A DNA stretch of 32,181 nt from Nitriliruptorales bacterium (GCA_024637135.1 JAGXFT010000089.1:1-32181); one strand, 5' to 3'; numbered from the stretch's first letter, positions 24,489-32,079 are shown. The notes: generated by a model not told the origin, from the letters alone. A program made the numbers and translations.

Positions 24489-24542
24489 GGGTGGTCCTGA
24501 CATGGTGGACGGCCGAGGTCGGGTGGTCGTGGACCGCGGTCG

Positions 24543-24633
24543 CCACGGAAAACCCGAAGACCTCCGTGGATGTTCCCCGTCCCGCCACGACCCGGGGGAC
24601 GGCACGAGCGGGCCAGCCGTGGCCGAGCCACGG
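24543..24633 (-). terminator. Hairpin cluster after the K+ channel gene
   Basis: Three stems: CCACGG/CCGTGG (24543-24548, 24564-24569), CCGTCCC/GGGACGG (24577-24583, 24596-24602), and GCCGTGGC/GCCACGGC with a CGA loop (24616-24623, 24627-24634). The last is about 57 bp past the channel stop and is the best terminator. No gene is seen in 24489-24690. Confidence 0.45.
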
Positions 24634-24690
24634 CCACGGTCAGTCCCGGGGACCAGAGGTGCCGGGGCCGGGTTCGTGGCCCGATGCCGA

Positions 24691-25551
24691 TCAGAGTTCT
24701 GGGCGTGCCGCTGGGCGGGTCAGCGCGAGCACGCCGCCGCACCGCTGGCAGTAGGTGGCTCGTGGGCCGTGGTCGTCGAAGCCACAGTCCGGGCAGGTGT
24801 CCTCCCGGCCGACGCGGGGCGTGGCCGCCGCCACCTCGGCCGACACGATCCCCGTGGGCACGGCGATCACGCTGTAGCCAAGGATCATCAGGGCGCCGGC
24901 CAGGACCTGGCCGAGGGCAGTCTGCGGGGCGATGTCGCCGAACCCGACGGTGCTCATCGTCACGATCGACCAGTACACGCCGCGGAACATCGAGTCGAAG
25001 CCGTTGGCTTCCCCCTCGATCACGTACATGGTCGAGCCCACGATGACGTTGATCAGCACCACGGTCATCAGGAACACCGCGATCTTGCGCGCGGAGGCAT
25101 GCACGGCGTCGAGCAGGAAGTTGGCCTGGCGCAGGAAATGGCCCATCTTGAACACCCGGAACACCCGCATCAGGCGCAGTGACCGCACCACCAGCAGGGT
25201 CTGGGCACCCGGAACGACCAGGGCGAGGTAGACGGGCAGGATCGACAACAGGTCGATCACCCCGAAGAAGCTGCGGGCGTAACGGCGCGCGGACGGTGCG
25301 GTCCACAACCGCGCGCCGTACTCGACCGTGAACAACCCGGTGATGACCCATTCCAGTGTCTGGAACAGCCGTGGGTTGGACGCTCGCACCCCCGGGACAC
25401 TCTCCCACATCACCAGGAACACGCTGCCGACGATCAGCAGCAGCAGGACGACGTCGAAGGCCTTGCCCGCCGGGGTGTCCGCCTCGAAGATGACGTGTCG
25501 CAGGCGCTCGCGGGTGGTGTCGCGTGCGGGACGGGTCGGCGCGGATGCCAT
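24691..25551 (-). CDS. Voltage-gated-type potassium channel with C-terminal zinc ribbon
   Basis: This 286-aa six-helix channel subunit has S1 near 32-49, S2 near 66-82, and S4 at 123-135 with spaced basic residues (RSLRLMRVFRVFK). The pore helix is SIVTMSTVGFGD, with selectivity filter TVGFGD at 201-206, followed by S6 (GQVLAGALMILGYSVIAVPTGI). The filter predicts K+ selectivity. Cys253, Cys256, Cys268 and Cys271 (CPDCGF...YCQRCGG) form a rubredoxin-like zinc ribbon just inside the membrane. ATG 25551 has an AGGAGG site. A TACCCT at 25599-25604 could be its -10. The gene lies downstream of the tetR of the ABC operon and is probably separate. Confidence 0.9.
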   Translation of the reverse strand: MASAPTRPARDTTRERLRHVIFEADTPAGKAFDVVLLLLIVGSVFLVMWESVPGVRASNPRLFQTLEWVITGLFTVEYGARLWTAPSARRYARSFFGVIDLLSILPVYLALVVPGAQTLLVVRSLRLMRVFRVFKMGHFLRQANFLLDAVHASARKIAVFLMTVVLINVIVGSTMYVIEGEANGFDSMFRGVYWSIVTMSTVGFGDIAPQTALGQVLAGALMILGYSVIAVPTGIVSAEVAAATPRVGREDTCPDCGFDDHGPRATYCQRCGGVLALTRPAARPEL

Positions 25552-25664
25552 GTCGCCACCTCCTGGGTGGTTGGCCATGCAGGCCGGTCGGGCCGCGGAG
25601 GGTACGACGACGGCAACCACCGGAAGGCCGCGGATCGGCCAGCCACGCGGGCCGGTCGGACGCG

Positions 25665-25706
25665 TCAGCAGAGGTGGGCCTGGAGTCAGCCGAGGTAGGC
25701 CTGGAG
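25665..25706 (-). repeat. 21-bp tandem duplication across the tetR stop codon
   Basis: 25665-25685 and 25686-25706 match at 19 of 21 positions and are directly adjacent. Each copy includes a TGA, so the last seven codons of tetR (LQAYLG and stop) are repeated as LQAHLC and stop. Confidence 0.85.
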
Positions 25707-26261
25707 GCGGGGGCCGACCAGGGCGACCAGGTCGTCGACGGAGGCCGACTCGAGGTCGGGGAAGCGGATGACGTAGCGCAGGACGGCGACGCCGACCAGG
25801 TGGGCGGCCGCCAGGGTCATCCGCAGTTCGGCGTCCTCGCCGTCGAGGCGGCCAGCCAGGCGGCGGACCAGGACGGTCCCGAAGAAGTCGCGCAGCACCG
25901 CCGCACCCTGGTCGGTCGCGAAGGCGCCACGCAGCATCGACAGCAGCGCGTCGCGCGTGGCCGGGTCCTCCCAGACGCCGAAGAACGCGGCGGCCAGCCG
26001 TTCCCCGGCGCCGTCCACGCCGGGGCCGATGATGCGGTCGGCGAACTCGGCCGGCGGCATCGGCAGTCGCACCGCCGCCACGAACAGGTCCTCCTTGGTC
26101 CCGAAGTAGTGGTGCACCAGGGCGGGATCGACGTCCGCCGCGGCCGCGATCGCCCGGATCGTGGCCCCGTGGTAGCCCTTGTCGGCGAAGGTGGCACGCG
26201 CGGCCGCCAACACCTCGCCGCGGGTGTCGTTGTCCCCGGGTCGTCGTCCGGACCGCGCCAT
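25686..26261 (-). CDS. TetR-family transcriptional regulator of the ABC operon
   Basis: This 191-aa repressor-type protein has an N-terminal helix-turn-helix (RGEVLAAARATFADKGYHGATIRAIAAAADVDPALVHHYFGTKEDLF, about 14-60) and a helical ligand/dimer domain. Its start shares one base with the stop of the preceding ATPase gene (TGATG), so it is the last gene of the permease-ATPase-ATPase-regulator operon and probably controls it through the dyad at 29104-29119. In YbhFSR-type systems the associated regulator (CecR) is also of the TetR family (established). The ligand is unknown. The C-terminus carries a 21-bp duplication beyond the stop. Confidence 0.88.
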   Translation of the reverse strand: MARSGRRPGDNDTRGEVLAAARATFADKGYHGATIRAIAAAADVDPALVHHYFGTKEDLFVAAVRLPMPPAEFADRIIGPGVDGAGERLAAAFFGVWEDPATRDALLSMLRGAFATDQGAAVLRDFFGTVLVRRLAGRLDGEDAELRMTLAAAHLVGVAVLRYVIRFPDLESASVDDLVALVGPRLQAYLG

Positions 26262-27130
26262 CAGGCCCCCACCCGATCGCCGGCCACGGCGGCCATGAAG
26301 GCCTCCTCCAGGGTCGCCGGGACCATCTGCGGCTCCGCCCCCGGCAGGGCCTCGCGCACCCGCTCGGCCGTTGCCGCGACCACGCGCACCCGACGTCCGG
26401 CCGGCAGGGCCACGAGGCCCGCGTCCTCCAGTCGCGCCAACGCGGCCGCGGGGTGGTCGGGCTCCACCTCGACGACCTGCTGGTCGCCCACGACGTCGGC
26501 AACGGTGCCGGCCGCCACCTGGCGGCCGGCCGCGAGCACCACGAGCCGGTCGCACTGCTCGGCCTCGTCCATGTAGTGCGTGCTCACCAGCGCACCGGCG
26601 CCAGCGTCCACCGCCTCGTGGATCCGGTCCCACAGGTCGGCGCGCCCCAACGGCCCGACCCCCGATGTCGGCTCGTCCAGCACCAGCAGGCGGGGCCGAT
26701 GGCCGAGTGCGGCCGCGAAGGCCAACCGACGCCGCACGCCCAGCGACAGGTCGGACACCACGACGTCGGCGACGTCCGCCAGGTCCGTCGGCAGGTCGGC
26801 CGACACGTCTGGGGTCGCGATGCCGAAGGCGGCCGCCTGGAAGGCCAGGTTCTCCGCCGCCGTCAGGTCCTCGTAGAGCCCCAGCCCCTGGGGGACGTAG
26901 CCGAGCTCGCGCCGGGTCGTGCGCGAGGGGGCCGCGCCCAGCAGGTGCACGGTGCCTGCGGTCGGGTACAGCAGTCCCAGCAGCATGCGGATGCAGGTGG
27001 TCTTGCCGGCCCCGTTGGCACCCAACAGGCCGACCACCTCGCCGGCCTCGACGGCCAGGCCGACCCGGTCCACAGCTCGGGTCGTGCCGAAGTCCATCGT
27101 CACCGCCTCCAGCCGCGCCAGCGTGGTCAT
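26261..27130 (-). CDS. ABC exporter ATPase, YbhF C-half-like
   Basis: This 289-aa nucleotide-binding subunit has Walker A GANGAGKTT (37-45), Q-loop Gln81, Walker B LLVLDE (148-153) and an intact H-loop His185 in STHYMDEAEQCDR. The signature is altered to LSLGV (128-132), and the D-loop reads SGVGP (156-160) where SGVDP or SGLDP is usual. The LSLGVRRRLAFA wording and a C-terminal TLEEAFMAAV match the second ATPase half of E. coli YbhF. ATG 27130 overlaps the stop of the other ATPase gene (ATGA). The two subunits probably dimerise beneath the permease at 27972-29045. Confidence 0.88.
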   Translation of the reverse strand: MTTLARLEAVTMDFGTTRAVDRVGLAVEAGEVVGLLGANGAGKTTCIRMLLGLLYPTAGTVHLLGAAPSRTTRRELGYVPQGLGLYEDLTAAENLAFQAAAFGIATPDVSADLPTDLADVADVVVSDLSLGVRRRLAFAAALGHRPRLLVLDEPTSGVGPLGRADLWDRIHEAVDAGAGALVSTHYMDEAEQCDRLVVLAAGRQVAAGTVADVVGDQQVVEVEPDHPAAALARLEDAGLVALPAGRRVRVVAATAERVREALPGAEPQMVPATLEEAFMAAVAGDRVGA

Positions 27131-27975
27131 CGGCCCACCTCCGCGAACTCGTCGCGCCGCCGCAGCGATGCCGCCATGACGACGTCCTCGAGGTCGGGCT
27201 CCAGCACCGGCCGGTCGTCGGCCTCGTCGGGTACGTCGGGCACGTCGGCGTCGAGCCAGGTACGCCACGACCGTCCGCGGCGCCACGACGGATGGTCCGG
27301 ATCGCGGGCCGTCCCCGCGACCAGCCGACCGGGGAACGACGCGCGGATGTCCTCGGCCCGCCCCGCCACCAGCACCCGGCCATGGTCGAGCACGGTGACG
27401 TGGTCGGCGCGCTGGGCCTCGTCGAGATAGGCGGTGGTGGCGACGATGGCGGCACCTTCACCGGCGGCCCGGGCCAACAGCCGCCACACGTCCGCGCGGC
27501 TGACCGGGTCCAGCCCGGTGGTGGGCTCGTCCAGCACCAGCAGGTCGGGCTGCGGCAGCATCGCCATCGCGATCGCGAGCTTCTGGCGCATCCCTCCCGA
27601 CAGGTCACCAGCCAGCCGGTCGACCGCGCCGCCCAGGGCCGTCACCGCCAGCAGGTCGTCGATGCGCCGAGCCATCTGCCCGGACGGGTCGCGGCCATGA
27701 CTTCGCGCCACGAAGTCCAGGTTCTCACCGACCGACAGGTCACGCCACGTCCCTGCCGACTCCGGCTGGTAGCCCAGTCGCGACCGCGGCGGCGAATCGA
27801 CCGTCCCCGACGTCGCCGCAACCAACCCGACCAGCACCCGCGCCAGCGTGGACTTGCCCGCCGCGTCCGGCCCGATGACCGCCTCGATCCGCCCGGGTCG
27901 GACCGCCAGGTCGACGTCGTCCAACGCCGTGACGGACCCCAGACGCACCGTGACACCGGCCAGACGGGTGCTCAC
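27127..27975 (-). CDS. ABC exporter ATPase, YbhF N-half-like
   Basis: This 282-aa nucleotide-binding subunit has Walker A GPDAAGKST (35-43, with the unusual PD of YbhF-type N-halves), Q-loop Gln70, a consensus signature LSGGM (125-129), Walker B LLVLDE (145-150) and D-loop GLDP (154-157). The switch histidine is replaced: TTAYLDEA has Ala182, where YbhF also lacks His. The RLAGDLSGGMRQKLAIA block closely follows YbhF. A ~60-residue Asp/Pro-rich tail follows the core. GTG 27975 overlaps the permease stop (GTGA) and the end overlaps the next ATPase. It is the partner of the 26261-27130 product. Confidence 0.87.
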   Translation of the reverse strand: MSTRLAGVTVRLGSVTALDDVDLAVRPGRIEAVIGPDAAGKSTLARVLVGLVAATSGTVDSPPRSRLGYQPESAGTWRDLSVGENLDFVARSHGRDPSGQMARRIDDLLAVTALGGAVDRLAGDLSGGMRQKLAIAMAMLPQPDLLVLDEPTTGLDPVSRADVWRLLARAAGEGAAIVATTAYLDEAQRADHVTVLDHGRVLVAGRAEDIRASFPGRLVAGTARDPDHPSWRRGRSWRTWLDADVPDVPDEADDRPVLEPDLEDVVMAASLRRRDEFAEVGR

Positions 27976-29045
27976 GTCGCGGCCACCGGGGCCGGGTCGC
28001 GACCGGCCGAGTCGTGGTCGGACGTTCGAGCCGGACCGGCCGGTCGCAGGTCGCGGTTGAAGCGCCACACCGCCAGCCCGGACACGACCACGCTCATCAC
28101 GGTCAGCACGCCCAGCGGCAGCGCCAGCGCCGACGCCGGCGCATCCTTGAGCATCACGTCCTTGGCCACCACGTTGAACCAGGTCAGCGGCAGCAGGTAG
28201 CCGATCCAGCGCACCCCGGCCGCCATCGACGTCAGCGGGAAGATCAGCCCGGACAGCAGCACCTGGGGCAGCACGGTCATCAGCGCGAGTTGGATCGCCT
28301 GGCCCTGGTTGGCCGACACCGTCGAGATCAGGACCCCGATGCCCAGTGCGGTGAACAGGAACAACAGCGACCCCAGCGCGAGCCACCACGGGTCTCCCGC
28401 GAAGGGGACGTCGAAGAGCGTGACCCCGATCCCCAACACCACCAGCAGGTCGACGGTCGCGACCACGAAGTACGGCGCCACCTTGCCCACGAACACGTCC
28501 CGAGCCCGCAGCGGCATCACCGCGAGTTGCTCCAGCGTCCCGGCCTGGCGTTCGCGCACGACGCCCAGCGACGTCACCAGCGAGCCGACGAAGATCAGGA
28601 TCAGCCCACCCAGTCCCGGGACCAGCACGGCCGAGGTGGCGAGGTCGGGATTGAACGCAGTCCGGATCTCGATGGCCGGCCCGCCCTGCGCGGCGATCGC
28701 GGACAATGACCGCGTGGCGGCCTGGGCCGTGAACAGGTTCGAGCCGTCCACCCACGCCACCGGCTGTCCCCCGTCGACGGCGACGGCCACGTCGGCGTCC
28801 CCGCGCCGCAGCACGTCCACGGGATCGGCGTCGTCGGTCGCGTCCAGCACGGTGAACGGCGCCGGCAGGTTCGCCGCGCCCGCCGCGGCAGCGTCCCCGA
28901 CCGGGACCACACGGATCTCACTGACGTCGAACCGGGCCGCGTACCCGAACACCACGAGCAGCAGGATCGGCATCACGATCATCATCGCCAGCGTCCGGCG
29001 GTCGCGCCGCACCTGTCGCATCTCCTTGACGATCATCGCCCACAT
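27972..29045 (-). CDS. ABC-2 type exporter permease
   Basis: This ~357-aa permease has MWAMIVKEMRQVRRDRRTLAMMIVMPILLLVVFGYA at the N-terminus, with the cytoplasmic amphipathic start and TM1. A ~150-residue extracytoplasmic domain follows, then five helices with VRERQAGTLEQLAVMPLRARDVFVGK between TM2 and TM3, typical of the YbhS/YbhR and YhhJ group of drug/polymer exporters. The start is ambiguous: ATG 29045 has a GAGG site, whereas ATG 29081 (12 residues longer) has a poor one. It is the first gene of the operon and the only permease, so a homodimer is expected. The substrate is unknown. Confidence 0.87.
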   Translation of the reverse strand: MWAMIVKEMRQVRRDRRTLAMMIVMPILLLVVFGYAARFDVSEIRVVPVGDAAAAGAANLPAPFTVLDATDDADPVDVLRRGDADVAVAVDGGQPVAWVDGSNLFTAQAATRSLSAIAAQGGPAIEIRTAFNPDLATSAVLVPGLGGLILIFVGSLVTSLGVVRERQAGTLEQLAVMPLRARDVFVGKVAPYFVVATVDLLVVLGIGVTLFDVPFAGDPWWLALGSLLFLFTALGIGVLISTVSANQGQAIQLALMTVLPQVLLSGLIFPLTSMAAGVRWIGYLLPLTWFNVVAKDVMLKDAPASALALPLGVLTVMSVVVSGLAVWRFNRDLRPAGPARTSDHDSAGRDPAPVAAT

Positions 29046-29103
29046 CGCGACCTCGCATCCCGGCGACACGATCGATGTCATCGCCTGTTGACTTTCAATC
29101 TCG

Positions 29104-29136
29104 CAGAAGTCTACGTCTGTTGAGTTTCCTCGTCAA
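29104..29136 (-). promoter_or_regulatory. ABC-tetR operon promoter with overlapping operator dyad
   Basis: On the minus strand TTGACG (29131-29136) and TAGACT (29108-29113) are separated by exactly 17 bp. The interval 29104-29119 is a 16-bp dyad of form CAGAnGTnnACnTCTG that covers the -10 completely. A CTGTTGACTTTC / CTGTTGAGTTTC direct repeat (29085-29096, 29117-29128) flanks it. Best explanation: the binding site of the operon's own TetR protein. Confidence 0.65.
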
Positions 29137-29146
29137 GCAGGATCAC

Positions 29147-29178
29147 GGCCCAGCGGGCTCGTGGATCGCGAGTGGGCC
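29147..29178 (-). terminator. Hairpin after trpS
   Basis: Arms GGCCCA-type (29147-29152) and TGGGCC (29173-29178) enclose an inner CTCG/CGAG stem (29158-29161, 29169-29172). It lies 25 bp past the trpS stop and just upstream of the ABC operon promoter. Confidence 0.4.
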
Positions 29179-29202
29179 GACCGTCCGCGCGGGAGGGCCG
29201 AG

Positions 29203-30207
29203 TCAGGCGGCGGGGAGGAAACCCATGGCATCCTTGGCGCGCTGCAACGTCGGGGCGCTGACGGCACGGGCCTTGTCGGCACCGGCGGCCAGCAGGCGCT
29301 TCATCTCACCCGGGTCGTCGACCAGCTCGGCGTGACGTGCCTGCAGGGGTCGCAGCATCTCCACGATCGCCTCGCCCACCGCGGCCTTGAAGGTGCCGTA
29401 GCCGCCGTCGGCGTACTCATCCACCAGCTCGTCGATGGTGCGGCCGGTGGCAGCAGCCATGATCTCGAGCAGGTTGGAGACACCGGCCTTGTCGCCACGG
29501 TCGTAGGCCACCTCGCGACCGGAATCGGTCTGCGCCGACCTGACCTTCTTCAGGATGCGGTCGGGATCATCGAGCAGGTTGATCCGGCCCTTGTCGGACT
29601 CGCCGGACGTTGACATCTTCCTGGTGGGATCCTGCAGGTCCATCACCCGTGCTGCGGCCTCCGGGAAGATCGCCTTCGGGAGCACGAACACCTCGCCGAA
29701 GCGATGGTTGAAGCGCCCACCGATGTCCCGCGCGATCTCGATGTGGTGGCGCTGGTCCTCCCCGACCGGCACCTCGTCGGCGTCGTACAGCAGGATGTCG
29801 GAGGTCTGCAGCACGGGGTAGGTCAGCAGCCCGGCGGTGACCTGGCCGTTGCGACCGGCGGCCTGCTCGGACTTCTCCCGGAACTGGGGCATCTTCTGCA
29901 GCTCCCCGACTCCCGCGACGGCGTCGAACAGCCAGGTCATCTGCGCATGGACGTCCCCGACGTGGGACTGCACGAACAGGGTCGACCGGTCGGGATCGAC
30001 CCCGGCCGCGACGAACTGCATCGCCAGGCCGACGGTGCGGTCCGCGAGGACCGCCGGGTCGTGCGCCATGGTGATCGCGTGGAGGTCGACGACGCAATAG
30101 GTGACGTCGGCCGTCTCCTGCATGCGGACCCAGTTGACCAACGCACCCAGGTGGTTGCCGAGGTGGAGGTCGCCGGTCGGCTGCATGCCGGAGAACACGC
30201 GGGTCAT
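29203..30207 (-). CDS. trpS: Tryptophanyl-tRNA synthetase
   Basis: This 334-aa class I synthetase charges tRNA-Trp. The start TRVFSGMQPTGDLHLGNHLGAL contains the HIGH-type motif HLGN. Other family blocks are DLHAIT, HVGDVHAQMTW, LLTYPVLQTSDILLY, VPVGEDQRHHIEIARDI and the KMSKS equivalent KMSTS near 196-200, and the protein ends with the anticodon-binding helices. Normal length for bacterial TrpRS. ATG 30207 follows a GAAGG site. It is a single-gene unit: hairpins and repeats lie upstream, a terminator-like hairpin downstream. No tRNA gene or T-box leader is visible nearby. Confidence 0.95.
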   Translation of the reverse strand: MTRVFSGMQPTGDLHLGNHLGALVNWVRMQETADVTYCVVDLHAITMAHDPAVLADRTVGLAMQFVAAGVDPDRSTLFVQSHVGDVHAQMTWLFDAVAGVGELQKMPQFREKSEQAAGRNGQVTAGLLTYPVLQTSDILLYDADEVPVGEDQRHHIEIARDIGGRFNHRFGEVFVLPKAIFPEAAARVMDLQDPTRKMSTSGESDKGRINLLDDPDRILKKVRSAQTDSGREVAYDRGDKAGVSNLLEIMAAATGRTIDELVDEYADGGYGTFKAAVGEAIVEMLRPLQARHAELVDDPGEMKRLLAAGADKARAVSAPTLQRAKDAMGFLPAA

Positions 30208-30328
30208 GGTGATCGGCCTTCGAGGTGGCGGGAGACAGGTGGGACGGAAGCCATTCAACCACCCCGCCGGCTCGACCACCGACGCCGGCCCCGCCGACCT
30301 CCGAGGACCCCCACCCCCCACCACCCAA

Positions 30329-30488
30329 GGCCCTTCCACCCGGACACCACCCGGGCCGAACGCCCCCGGCCAACCTCACCCACCTGCCCAGGGCCCTTCC
30401 ACCCGGACACCACCCGGGCCGACCCCCCCAGCCAACCTCACCCACCAACCCAGGGCCCTTCCACCCGGACACAACCCGGGTGGAAGGG
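30329..30488. repeat. Three-copy 62/63-bp tandem repeat ending in a 13-bp hairpin
   Basis: The repeat begins GGCCCTTCCACCCGGACAC at 30329, 30392 and 30454 (spacing 63 and 62), and the linkers share CCAACCTCACCCACC. In the third copy the arm CCCTTCCACCCGG (30456-30468) is completed by CCGGGTGGAAGGG (30476-30488) around ACACAAC. In copies 1 and 2 only CCCGG/CCGGG pair. The gap 30208-30607 holds no credible gene. Confidence 0.85.
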
Positions 30489-30503
30489 CGGACAGCGGGT
30501 CGT

Positions 30504-30522
30504 GGCAGCCGAGCGGGCTGCC
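30504..30522 (-). terminator. Secondary hairpin downstream of the secreted-protein gene
   Basis: GGCAGCC (30504-30510) and GGCTGCC (30516-30522) form a 7-bp stem with loop GAGCG, beyond the main terminator at 30561-30589. Confidence 0.4.
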
Positions 30523-30560
30523 GAGCGTGCGAACGTGGCAGCTGAGCGTGCGGAACCTGG

Positions 30561-30589
30561 CGACGCCCGGGCCAGTGGCCCGGGCGTCG
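30561..30589 (-). terminator. Strong hairpin terminator of the 30608-31303 gene
   Basis: CGACGCCCGGGCC (30561-30573) and GGCCCGGGCGTCG (30577-30589) form a perfect 13-bp stem with loop AGT, 18 bp past the stop codon. No T-tract is present, as is common in actinobacteria. Confidence 0.7.
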
Positions 30590-30607
30590 TGGGTGGAGCC
30601 TGGTGCG

Positions 30608-31303
30608 TCAGGTGGTGAGGAGGGCGCCTTCCTGCACGGTGGCGTCGTCGCTCGGGTCCGGCGTCCCGGTCGAGTCGTCGGCATCGCCGGGACCGGAGCC
30701 GCGGCCGTGGTGCCGACCGCGACCGCCGAAGCCACCCCGGCCGGGCAGGTCGGCGCCGGCGGATTCGCGGAAGGCCTCCAGCGCCGCCTGCTGCTCGTCG
30801 GTGAGGTCGTCGCGGCGCAGGCCGTCAGCGGCCTCGTCACGCGCGGCCCACAGGTCGGTCAGCAGGTCGGCCTGGTCCTGGGTCAGTGATCCATCCTCGA
30901 CGGCGGCGGCCAGGGCCTCGTCGCGTGCGGCGCCGAACTCGGCTCGTCGGGCCTCCCGCTCCGCGGCGTGTTCCTCGACCCAGCGATCCTGGATGGCGTC
31001 CAGGGCAGCGGTCGCGTCGTCGACGTCGACGTCGAGTTCGGCCGCGAGCTTCTCGGCCAGGTCGGCGCCGAACGCCCCGACGTGACCATGGCGGCCGTCC
31101 TCGTCAGCACCGTCGTCGGCGGCATCGCCCGACGACGGCTCGTCGTCCGTGGTGGCCTGGTCGATCGCGGCATCGTCGGTGGTGGCCTCGTCGGTCGCAC
31201 TGTCGGTGGGGTTGCTGGTGTCCTGGGCCAGGACCGGCACAGCGGCCAGGCCGACGGCGCCGGTCGCGGCCAGCGCGGCGATGGCGGTCCGGGTGATCTT
31301 CAT
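30608..31303 (-). CDS. Secreted acidic protein with LTxxQ-type motifs; function unknown
   Basis: This 231-aa protein has a clear signal peptide: MKITRTAIAALAATGAVGLAAVPVLA, with cleavage likely after Ala26. A low-complexity Asp/Thr/Ala region (27-70, with ATTDD repeated) leads to a helical Ala/Glu/Arg domain (about 75-185). This contains LTQDQADLL (140-148) and LTDEQQAAL (167-175), echoing the G-x-LTQxQAD motif of many secreted actinobacterial proteins and, more distantly, the LTxxQ of CpxP/Spy. His/Gly/Arg clusters (RHGH at 71-74, GRGRHHGRG near 195-202) may bind metal. ATG 31303 has a GAGGA site. Divergent from the GNAT gene; strongly terminated downstream. Confidence 0.72.
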   Translation of the reverse strand: MKITRTAIAALAATGAVGLAAVPVLAQDTSNPTDSATDEATTDDAAIDQATTDDEPSSGDAADDGADEDGRHGHVGAFGADLAEKLAAELDVDVDDATAALDAIQDRWVEEHAAEREARRAEFGAARDEALAAAVEDGSLTQDQADLLTDLWAARDEAADGLRRDDLTDEQQAALEAFRESAGADLPGRGGFGGRGRHHGRGSGPGDADDSTGTPDPSDDATVQEGALLTT

Positions 31304-31457
31304 CGGTTCGTCCTCGGTGGGTCGGGTTCTCGGGATCGTTCGTCGGGGTGACGGGAGCAACCGTGCCGGTCGTGCCTGTGAAGCGGCTGAGCGCGGGCTG
31401 AGAGTTGGCGGCGCCGCGACGACGTGCAACACTCGACAGACACCACCGGAGCCCGGC

Positions 31458-32021
31458 ATGGCGCCCAACCACCCCGACCGCGGCGACGTTCGCCTGCGCC
31501 TGCTGCAACCCGATGACGTCGACGACATCGTCGCCGCCGTGTCCGAACCGGGACTGGTCCGCTTCACCCGCGTCCCGGCCCCGTACTCGGCCGATCAGGC
31601 ACGCGAGTTCGTCGCCGGCTGCCGGCCCCGGAAGGGCGAGCCGGCCAGGACCCTGGCGCTGGCGGTCCCGGATGCCGACCGGGCGGCCGGACGCCTGGTC
31701 GGCGTGGTCGGCCTGGACGTCGACGAGCGGGACGGCAACGCCGAACTGGGCTACTGGACCGCCCCGGCGGGACGCGGCCGTGGCCTGACGACGTGGGGTG
31801 CCCGGGAAACCTGTCGTCGAGGCTTCGACGTGCTGGGCCTGGCCCGCATCCACCTGACGACATCGGTCGACAACCCCGCCTCCAGTGCCATCGCCGCTCG
31901 ACTGGGGTTCGTACACACGGGCACGGCTCGGTCGGCGATCCTGCACCGCGGACTCGACGGGACGCCGATGGGGCGATCGGACGCCGCCGAGTGGGACCTG
32001 CTGCGCGGCGAACTCCGCTGA
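31458..32021 (+). CDS. GNAT acetyltransferase (RimJ/RimL type)
   Basis: This 187-aa protein has the full GNAT fold of the RimJ/RimL branch: VRLRLLQPDDVDDIVAAVSEPGLVRFTRVP at the start, AELGYWTAPAGRGRGLTTWGARE containing the acetyl-CoA pyrophosphate loop (GRGRGL), and NPASSAIAARLGFVHTGT, a hallmark block in strand 5/helix 4. It transfers acetyl groups to protein N-termini or small amines; the acceptor is unknown. ATG 31458 is 7 bases after a CGGAG site. It is divergent from the secreted-protein gene, with a 154-bp gap in which no clear promoter is seen. Confidence 0.87.
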   Translation: MAPNHPDRGDVRLRLLQPDDVDDIVAAVSEPGLVRFTRVPAPYSADQAREFVAGCRPRKGEPARTLALAVPDADRAAGRLVGVVGLDVDERDGNAELGYWTAPAGRGRGLTTWGARETCRRGFDVLGLARIHLTTSVDNPASSAIAARLGFVHTGTARSAILHRGLDGTPMGRSDAAEWDLLRGELR

Positions 32022-32079
32022 GGCGACGTCGGGCGAACTCGACCGGCATCCGGCCGCCGGCATGCGGCGACTCCCGGGG

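Noticed and set aside
24691-26502. A 603-aa protein starting upstream of the K+ channel
   Set aside because: The extra N-terminus is antisense-frame translation of the tetR gene; the ATG at 25551 with AGGAGG is the real start.
30324-30488. CRISPR-like array upstream of trpS
   Set aside because: The intervening sequences are themselves repeated, there are only three copies and no cas genes are present.
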